DNA from: Malus domestica
Lineage: Eukaryota; Streptophyta; Magnoliopsida; Rosales; Rosaceae
Direction of reading: 5' to 3'
DNA: 64,000 nt
Assembly (NCBI RefSeq): GCF_042453785.1
Contig: NC_091675.1
Location: 3,608,501 to 3,672,500 of the forward strand
Below are positions 56,108 through 64,000 of the stretch, one piece after another. The notes beneath the pieces were generated by a model. That model was not told where the DNA came from. It searched no databases and saw only the letters and a list, made by a program, of their open reading frames with translations. Position 1 is the stretch's first letter. Every line of letters starts with the position of its first letter. A program made the position numbers and the translations under genes.

Positions 56108-59100
56108 ATTATATATACTAAAACTCAGTTTCTGAACACTGTTCATTAACAATGATTTGACGAAATTGCCCCTCAGTTTCTTCTTGATCACCCGTTGGGT
56201 GGCCTCTTTTACACAGTGAAATGACCACTTTGTCCTCGCTGGCCACGTGTTCTTCATTGATGGCCTTTCCTGTTGGATTTCTCTGCTGTTTCATTCTCTG
56301 CCTTCCATTTCCTGCAATCGCTTTTTTTTCTTTTCTGCTCCACGTCTACACGTGTTGGTCATCGCGGAAAGAAAAGGGCATCCCCCATCGCCGACGAAAG
56401 CAGTGGAAAAACCATTTGCTTCCATTCGCCGATCTTAGAAAGGGCATCCCCCATCGCCGTTCTCGAGTTCTTTTCTTATTTGTGTGCCAATTGTGGTGCT
56501 CTCTTGGGGTTTCTGTACGCGTTGGTCATCTGGAAGGGAAAGAAAAATCTGTGCAACTGGGGTCTCTCACTCATTCCACTCTGTGTAATTCCACTTTTCT
56601 AAAAAAAAAAAATTACAAAATTGGCTCTCCAGGACTGGAACTGGAAGTATGAGGTACCCTTTTCTTTTTTCGGTATTTTTTTGTTTAATTTCTTTATTTC
56701 ATGCATGGTGGATTTCTCTTTGGTGATTATTGAATTGCTTATATATTTGCTTGGTATTTAGGGTGATCTAATTTTTCTGGCTTTTCAAGAGCAGCGGCAT
56801 GAGGTACACCTTTTTTTTTTTTTTCCTTTTCTGGTTTTTCTTTTTTTAATTTTCTAATTTTTATGTAATGGATGGAGGTGGATTCTCTGAGTATTCCTGG
56901 GATGGTGAGAAATTGGAGCTCATATGGGGCCAGATCCATTTGGATTTTGGTGTCTAATAGGAGGAAAATAAAATAAAATAAAATTGGGGTTTGTATTGAT
57001 TTGGTGTTTGGTTTTATTTAATTTTTATTCTTGCATGTTTGCTTTTTCTGATTTTTCACTGTTTGTTTTGTTAGTTGAAGATTACGGTGTTCGATTGATT
57101 TCAATGGGGTGAGTTGTTAATTTGTCCTTTATTTATTCATGTTATTTTATGAATGCTTGCATAATATAGATGAAGATTACAGTGTTCGATTGATTTCAAT
57201 GGGGTGAGTTGTTAATTTGTCCTCTATTTATTCATGTTATTTTATGAATGCTTGCATAATCTGTATCTCATTTCACTAACTCTTTGGGTGTATTTTTGAT
57301 AAATTGTCACTGTTTTTTTTTTTTTTTGTTAATTTTTAAGTCTCTGTGTTTGTTGTTTACCCCAGACTTTGGACATCAATTTGTTCTGTTTTCTTGGTGG
57401 TTTGATGCGTTTTGTGTTGTGTTTTTCGGTCAATTGACTCAGTTCATATGATTATTTTTCATGGTTTCCATGCCATATTGGTTGAATTTATTTTAACCAT
57501 ATTTATTTTTGTTGCAGCCATATCTCATATAAACAACAAGTGAAAGGTTTACAGGACATTAACCAATTACTTGGGCTATTAGTTCCTTTACTTTGTGATG
57601 TCCCTGGTGTGAGTAAAAAAATGTTCAGGTACTTTATAGTTAGGAAGATTTAACGATGCCTTTTCTATGTACTTTACTTTATTATGTTTTGATAAACCAA
57701 GGTTCAGCAACAGGTTACTGAAATTATCACTTAAATATATAGCCTCCACCACAAAGTAATTTCCTAAGAAATATGTAGTACTTTGTCTTATGGGTTAGTG
57801 TTCTCTAATTTAGATTAGACATTAGGGCGAGCTTGGTAAGGTTTCTTTTCTTGATATACCTCATTTTTTTATTCATTATTTTTCTTTTTGGAATTTTTGA
57901 TTTACGGATATATTCTACATTTAAATTCTCTTTTTGTGATCCTGCAGATTTTGTCTCTGTAATCAGATGGTTGATATCACTGATTGATTTCATTGTTCTT
58001 CACTTTCAAGAAGCATCGGTGTTTATTGAAGGTATATAATCCGTTTAGACATTTAGTTTCTCTTTTCTGTTAAACTTTTGTTGCTGCCTCCCCCCCTCTC
58101 TTTTTTTCCGTTTTTACCCACTTCTCTTTCACTTTTGTGCAACCCATTGTCCTCAGTTTATAATCTTTCGTTGGATAATCTGATCGCCCAATCTATTCTC
58201 AAGCGATATCTTTGGTTTTAAACTGTTCTAATCAGTTTAATCTTTAGATTGTTCAATGTTAACCCCAACATTTTATTTTCGTTCTATACCCATTGGAACC
58301 AAACTTAATTGGCGCTAAAAACGTAAAAAACCTTTAACTATACCATGAATGCAATGTTAGCCAATAAATAATTATAAAAGTAACTTCGTCGTGGGCTATA
58401 ATCATATCCAGCATCGTTCCATTGTTACCAACCTTTAAAATAAAATTTAGCATCAGTATGTTTTACCTCTCTGTTTCAATCTTAACCACTAGCAGCTACA
58501 ATTTTGTATTAATCACCGTTATCGATTGTTCTTAACATATGATCATCAGATCCCAATATGTCAACCGTCGTTTTCCCTACCTTATCATATGTGAAACGAT
58601 TATATTTGCACTCACTTTTATTCATTGGAAACAATATTTGTGTCTCTCTCTATATCCAATTCTTGGTGCAAAATGTTTACAATTTGATCTGTTTCAGGTT
58701 CCTACAGCCAAATTGGAATCAATCTGAAAGAACTGTGTCTATTCGCCGTCTTCAAGGTATAATCACTCTCAACTTTTAATTTCTTTTTCAACATTTTTTC
58801 GTTTTGCATTTCTAAAAAATCCTTTATTCAATAGATACTGATATGGTCACTTACGGCATTAAAAAACTTCATCTTTTTTGTCAATATTTAAGTTTTTCTT
58901 ATTTTTCTTCATGAACCAGGTCAGCCCATAACTCTGTAACCATCCACGTGTATAACTTATCCATTTTTATCATTGTGGTCTCAATACAAATTTACTCTTA
59001 TTTTTTGAGGTGGGATTGGTCTTAAAACACAAGAACCAAAATTTAATTGATCCCATTGTTCTGTACACAAAAATTCCATCGACCCAAAAACCTCACATGG

Positions 59101-59900
59101 AAAACAAACGTATTCATCTCTTTTTTTTTCCTGCTTCTCCTTAGTTTTAACCTATTTTTTTTCATTTTTTTTTCACAGCATTTTTTCCTTCATGATTAGG
59201 TTTAGCACACAGTTTTTAAACCTGTTAAACCATATTCGTTTTAAGTGTTTTGCTTCGGATTTGTGATTGATATCAACTTGGTCAGGTTTTCATCACTTGC
59301 AAAGCATGTTTAGAGTAATGCCTTTAAACTGTGTCAATTTTTCAATGAAAAGTCTTGAATGCCTTGACATTTATCCATTGGATAAATTCATTACATTCTT
59401 TTGGGTGAAACACTAAAGGTCCCATACGCCAGTCTCTCTTTTATCATCATTAGTAAACTATCTTATCATTTTCAGCCCAACTTCAGCAATCCGCATTTAC
59501 TAATGAAATGATTGTTTGTTGACAGTTTGACTCGAGTACCTCTAGAAAATATCTATGCATGGACCACTACTGTAACCCGTTCTCAACCGATGAACTTCAA
59601 ACTATGGTGCGTATCGCGTCATTTTGCCTTCCTCCCTATTTATTCAGCTATTACATATCCAATTGTATTGATTCCTACATAACAATGTTTACTTTTCTCG
59701 GCAACCTCTTTACAATGTTTTACAATTTCTTTCCTGCTACATTATAATAGAAATGTGAAGTACAAAGTCAATTTAAAAACCTAATATCTATCTATTTTCT
59801 TAGTATAAAAACATAATATCTATCTATGTTCTTCTTTGTACCAGAAATTTTTTCATTACAAAAGTATAGCACCGCAGCAACGCGCGGGCAGCCTAGCTAG
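56108..59900 (+). mobile_element. Helitron-like non-autonomous element
   Basis: The right end reads GCACCGCAGCAACGCGCGGGC followed by CTAGCTAG and T: a GC-rich short hairpin shortly before CTAG-T, typical of plant Helitron 3' termini. The left end near 56108 (TATATATACTAAAACTCA) resembles plant Helitron 5' ends but its first base is uncertain. No Rep/helicase is seen. The interior contains intron-rich, exon-like pieces, for example 57932-58032, 58698-58756 and 59525-59606 with AG/GT borders, which may be captured gene fragments I cannot identify. Confidence 0.65.
57076..57265. repeat. 95-bp tandem duplication inside the Helitron-like element
   Basis: Two copies starting TGAAGATTACGGTGTTCGAT (57076) and TGAAGATTACAGTGTTCGAT (57171), differing at only a few positions. 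Confidence 0.9.
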
Positions 59901-61060
59901 TCTCTCCTAATTTAGAGTTGCCTTGCCTCGCTGGCTCACAATTAACTAAAAGACTGGTTATGGTGAACAAAATTAGAGTGATCATTTTTACACTATTTAT
60001 GGAGGTTCACTCAACTTCTTATCCCCATATATATAGAGGTAAAAGCTTATTTTATTAAACACCAACAACAAGCATACATCACACCAAAGGCCCAAAGAGT
60101 ATCAACAAACAAAAGTAGGCCTAAAACACTAGAAAATACAAAATGAGCCCAAAAACAGTTAGGCCCAAACTTAACATCAAGCATCTGAGACCAGAAGCTT
60201 CAACAGCTTTCCACAGCTTTCTTCACCATTCTAGTGCCAATCAATCCATATGATTCCTTGTCCACCGCCGAGCACCGCCTCAACAGACGCCATATAAACC
60301 CTGATTCGCTACCTGAGCACAACCATAAATTAGGGATAGTCGACAACTAAGCGAGAGAAGCTAATTATCAATATGAAGCTCTTGGAAACCCATGAACGAC
60401 ATTGTTGGAACTGACATACAACAAAGAGAAAGTGGTGGTGTTGCACACACCCGAGCTGGTGGATGTGCTGGAAGTCTACGCACGATCTTAGTAGGATGCA
60501 TGGAAGAACATCGGAGCAAGAAAGAGCCATGAAGAGTAATACCCTGGAGATAGAGGAAAAGAAAAGATCGGAGTAGAAATTTGGGAGACAAAGCAGTAGA
60601 AGCTAGGAAAACAAAAGAGAAAGAAAGTAAGAAGGAAACAGTAACCGACCCTCGGCCGAAGCTAGGGCAGGCATCACCGAGTTTTCTTTGGTTTGAACGC
60701 CTCACACAGAAACTGAAAATACCTCTCAACTTGAGAGAAAAGCTCTCACCATGGGAAGAATTTTTTTTCTCCTTCTATATAATTTGAACTTAGAAAAATA
60801 CCTTTAGTTGGCAATTAAAATGTCCATTTAATTTTTATTTGGTATTCGAACTGTTATTAGCATTTTAAAAATCTCATTTTGTACATTCACAAATGTAATA
60901 TTTCTAGTTATAAAAATTTTAGATTGCAAAATAAAATATTGGAATGCCACCAATAATCCTCTTTATTATTTAATACTATTTTCCAAATATTGTCCTTTTT
61001 ATTTTCCCAAAAAATCTGGAGAATGACTAAAGAAGCACTGCCTTTAGTAAAAGTTTTAAA
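59901..61060. other. Spacer with an unidentified transcript-like segment
   Basis: On the minus strand, 60780 to 60040 runs from a CTATATAGAAGG box through CT-rich and GC-richer sequence to a TTTAATAAAATAAG polyadenylation-like end, interspersed with GGGCC motifs. It lacks a convincing frame. It may be a non-coding gene, a gene remnant or a LINE/SINE tail; I cannot tell. The rest, 60790-61060, is AT-rich promoter flank. Confidence 0.35.
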
Positions 61061-61071
61061 CCTTCCAAACC

Positions 61072-61206
61072 GTTCTAGACGCTCATAGAAGAATTAGAAT
61101 TTAGACGAACCTACTGGAACCCCCTGCTATATTCCCCGTGTCTCCAGAACCTTCCTTCTTCCCTTCCCGCTAACCCGCGTCCCCCACTCAACTCCTCCTA
61201 TAAGTA
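61072..61206 (+). promoter_or_regulatory. Heat-shock elements and TATA box of intact small heat shock gene
   Basis: A perfect nGAAnnTTCn element, AGAACCTTCC, is at 61146-61155. A partial TTCTAGA element is at 61073-61079 and GAAGAA near 61088. A TATA box, TATAAGTA, is at 61199-61206, about 115 bp before the ATG. This arrangement is typical of heat-shock-factor-driven promoters. Confidence 0.75.
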
Positions 61207-61318
61207 CGCATCCACCGCCCCCCTCCATCACAGCGACTAGAAATTCCTACTCAAAAGTTCACCAAAGCCTGCAAATCAACACCGAAAAGCGAAAATTCCA
61301 CCCACCAAGAAGCGAAGA

Positions 61319-61789
61319 ATGGACATCAGAATCCCCGGTTTTGATGCCCCACTCTTCTCCACACTGCAGCACATCATGGACGTCGCCGACGACGCCGAGA
61401 AGTCATTCAACGCCCCCACCCGGACCTACGTCCGCGACGCCAAGGCGATGGCCGCGACGCCAGCCGACGTCAAGGAGTACCCTAACTCCTACGTGTTCGT
61501 GGTGGACATGCCAGGGTTGAAGTCCGGGGACATAAAGGTCCAGGTGGAGGACGACAATGTACTTCTGATCAGCGGCGAGAGGAAGCGGGAGGAGGAGAAG
61601 GAAGGGGTTAAGTACGTGAGGATGGAGAGGAGGGTTGGCAAGTTCATGAGGAAGTTTGTGCTGCCGGAGAATGCGAATGTAGATGCGATTTCTGCTGTTT
61701 GCCAGGATGGGGTTCTGACTGTGACGGTTGAGAAGCTGCCGCCACCGGAGCCAAAGAAGCCGAAGACAATCGAGGTCAAGATCGGTTGA
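61319..61789 (+). CDS. Class II cytosolic small heat shock protein
   Basis: ATP-independent holdase chaperone, 156 residues, of the usual length for cytosolic class II. The N-terminal arm is [20 protein letters not shown]. The class II block [20 protein letters not shown] is followed by the alpha-crystallin domain (residues about 45-138): [49 protein letters not shown] and the GVLTVTV motif. The C-terminal extension is [18 protein letters not shown] with the conserved I-x-V anchor. No intron, as usual for the class. Heat-shock elements lie upstream. It is the only intact member of the three in this window. Confidence 0.97.
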   Translation: MDIRIPGFDAPLFSTLQHIMDVADDAEKSFNAPTRTYVRDAKAMAATPADVKEYPNSYVFVVDMPGLKSGDIKVQVEDDNVLLISGERKREEEKEGVKYVRMERRVGKFMRKFVLPENANVDAISAVCQDGVLTVTVEKLPPPEPKKPKTIEVKIG

Positions 61790-61799
61790 GACTTTAGAG

Positions 61800-62374
61800 T
61801 GCTGTTCCTGTGATTTGGGTTCTGAGAGTAATCATGCGGGGACTATAAATTAATGGTTTGCGGGTAGATTTTAGTGCTTCGTTGTAATTACTGAAGGTGT
61901 GTACGTGTTTTCTTTGTGTTTTGGTGTTCCAAGCATGTTTGGTTTTTCAGGTCAATGAAGCATATCGTGTATTAATACCTACTTCAATCTCTGTTAATCC
62001 TTTCGATTTCTGTTGGTATCTTTAACAGAATCTGTAAAAAAAATGTGCATTAGCGGAATAAATGACGCGAATAATTGAAGGGAAGTGATATTTACAATCT
62101 TATTTTACTTTTTACCCATCTTTTTAATTTTCGATCCGACATCTTAATTTTTGATTGTCAGATCTGATGAACTGAAGAAGATGAACGAATAGAAATTATC
62201 AAAAGTATATGAGAAGTAAAATAGGAGTGTATGGTCGGACCCGAATAATTGAATCATCGGACAACAAATTACACGACATCATATGAAGAACAGAATCGTA
62301 GGTTTAGTTTGTCTCAACTACTACAAAATTTTGATTAGAAGAAAGGCTTTTGAAACAATGGTGAGTTAGATGTT
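61800..62374. other. Convergent intergenic spacer
   Basis: 3' flanks of the small heat shock gene (plus) and the NSUN5-type gene (minus). No other feature seen. Confidence 0.6.
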
Positions 62375-64000
62375 TCAACAACAATGGCAATGACTGTGAA
62401 TGTGTTTGGAATTATTACGCCACATCCGTTGCGCATGTGTCCACGTTTTAAACAGATTGAGATGAGGTACTGCATAATTTCTCTGCCTCTTCGAGGCTTC
62501 GGTGGCGTCTCTGCCGGTTCCATTAGGCGCCTCCTGTTGGTTGCTGGAGCTCCTGGAAAACAGAGCGATGAAGAAGCCTTCTTTGTCCTCCTTCGGATCG
62601 GTCCTAATCAAGCATTCGGCTGCAAGGGCAAGATAACGGCAGTGATTGAGACGCTATCTGAACATGTTGTCACATTTTGTCAAGATTTAAGGATGCTACT
62701 TACCGCCCTCGATAACGGGGAGACCACGGCGGTGCCATTTCGGGAAGGGGGTTTCCAGTTGGAAACCATTGGATGCAGCAAGTGGTAGCACAGATTTAAC
62801 GACATCTTCGTTTTCGACTTGGTTGACAGAGCATGTGCTGTAAACGACTCTCTCCACCTCCGGAACTGGCAAAAGCGGTACACACATCAATTCATATGAT
62901 TGAAATAAATCGGATTATTAACGAATTGAACAAAGCAAGCAGTAGATAATTGGTATCTGAGCGACTACTGGATAGAAAGGATCAAGTTTTGGCCACGATT
63001 TTGGGATTCAGAAAACGTTTTTTTTCCCTCACATTTTTAGGTAAACAACTGATGGTAGAAACAAACTTACAAGATAAAGCATGAGCCAGTGCTTTTCTCT
63101 GAAAGGCGGCGAGCTTGTTAAGTCTTTCTGTGCTGGCAAAATCGGCACCCTGACCTACGTATTTTAAAAGAACATAGATGTTCGATCAATTCGTAACTCT
63201 GCACAAGCAGACTAATGATCTGGGAACGTTAAATAAGCTTCCTTGCATATTGAATAAGAGTTACGCACATCTTGCGACAGCGTAAATTTTTTTTTTTAAT
63301 TTTTTTGTTGGTCGGATATACCAGTAGAAATATCTAATTGGGTAAAATTCAGCAATTACAAGAAGCTATCTAAAGGGCACCTGGAGCAGAAGATGGGAGC
63401 AAATGATCTAATCTTGCAGAAGCAGTCCCAGATCCAGAGCAGGAAGGATCTAAAAGAATGGCCCGGACCTGTAACATTGAATTTTGTTGTAAGCATGAAG
63501 GGAATGTATTTGAAACATTGTAAAATGCGAGTTTGCAACCAAGAGGAGAAAAGTAACGACGGTTTGGAAGTTAAGTCTTCTAACCTTGGAAAATTGAGGA
63601 TCTTCAGGGTTTAAGTCTAAGAAATCTCCATGCACAACCTTAATATCTAAGCCCAAGTTAAGTCAAATGGCTTATTATGATACGTTAATGCTACAATAGC
63701 ACAAGATATGATCAGCGACCGGCATAATCTAAACATTATAAACATAAACATAACGATGTATCATATTTCAGATTACTCGTTAGATTGCCGTAGTTCCACT
63801 ACTTTCAAGGAAAAGAGAACAAACAGAAAGTAAACGGAAAGATGAAGGCAGAAGGATACTAGAAGCACCAGAAAGTCTGATAGTCTCTTTTAAACGTTTA
63901 ACCCTTTCTTCATTCAGTTCACATGCTATCACTTTTCCCTCTCCTCTCATAAGAGCTGCAAGGTGCACAGTTTTGTTTCCAGGAGCCGAGCATGCATCAA
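62375..64000 (-). CDS. NSUN5: NSUN5-type RNA m5C methyltransferase, 3' exons (partial)
   Basis: S-adenosylmethionine-dependent cytosine-C5 methyltransferase; NSUN5/Rcm1 relatives methylate large-subunit ribosomal RNA in the nucleolus. Six exons are visible, continuous in phase: 63860-64000 (runs off the edge), 63585-63646, 63381-63468, 63071-63154, 62704-62865 and 62375-62619. The first visible exon has SAM motif I and its continuation (ACSAPGNKTVHLAALMRGEG, then KVIACELNEERVKRL). Next is IKVVHGDFLDLNPEDP. Then come motif IV with DPSCSGSG (first catalytic Cys), the helix LNKLAAFQRKALAHALSF, and VYSTCSVNQVENEDV with the second catalytic Cys (TCS). The final exon adds TDPKEDKEGFFIALF and a basic tail of about 60 residues, ending at 62375. 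The N-terminal half lies outside the window. All introns are GT-AG; it looks functional. Confidence 0.92.

Noticed and set aside
56221-56652. 143-codon frame at the left of the Helitron-like element
   Set aside because: Overlaps two other frames of similar length and contains an internal duplicated segment; no domain recognised.
60330-60729. 122-codon frame on the minus strand
   Set aside because: No domain recognised; the surrounding sequence looks like a non-coding transcript or repeat tail.

Overview
This is a nuclear plant DNA window. The genes have GT-AG introns, the gene families are plant-specific (PPR, Alfin-like PHD, L-type lectin receptor kinase, class II small heat shock proteins, ankyrin-PGG), and there are many LTR retrotransposons, MITEs and a Helitron-like end. 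Two copies of an AT-rich dispersed repeat (about 5944-6110 and 13208-13370) resemble one I associate with apple and pear genomes. Rosaceae, tribe Maleae, is therefore my best guess; it is an inference.

Layout. 1-5929: old broken Ty1/copia element, minus strand. 6173-8269: PPR gene with recently duplicated repeats and a decayed 3' end. 9186-11840: five-exon Alfin-like PHD gene, apparently intact. 14175-15212: intronless mitochondrial carrier gene, minus strand, apparently intact. About 17600-42260: tandem duplication carrying two L-type lectin receptor kinase genes, minus strand. Each copy is split by an LTR retrotransposon between the lectin and kinase halves: a 9.7-kb non-autonomous element in the first (19353-29077) and a whole-looking, very young copia element in the second (35214-40130). 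Other transposons have accumulated in the first unit. 42662-44648: two-exon ankyrin-PGG membrane protein gene. 44847-61789: three class II small heat shock protein genes in the same direction. The first is frame-scrambled. The second is frame-shifted, cut by a 5.2-kb LTR element, and once ran into a Gly/Gln-rich repeat tail. The third is intact with heat-shock elements upstream. Between them lie nested MITEs, a long-TIR element and a Helitron-like element (about 56108-59900). 62375-64000: 3' part of an NSUN5-type RNA methyltransferase gene, minus strand, running off the right edge.

Genes that look functional: the Alfin-like gene, the mitochondrial carrier, the ankyrin-PGG gene, the third small heat shock gene and the visible part of NSUN5. 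These genes do not form a pathway; the shared story is decay of two small gene families by transposon insertion.

Most worth following up: (a) the 9.7-kb non-autonomous LTR element carries, antisense to its gag, an intron-containing gene resembling the plant mobile domain family with a coiled-coil end; (b) the small heat shock gene whose reading frame passes the normal C-terminus into about 104 residues of GGGQEWQGGRQ-type repeats; (c) the pair of lectin kinases split at nearly the same protein boundary; (d) hairpin-forming tandem repeats with matched stem changes in the leader of the old copia element.
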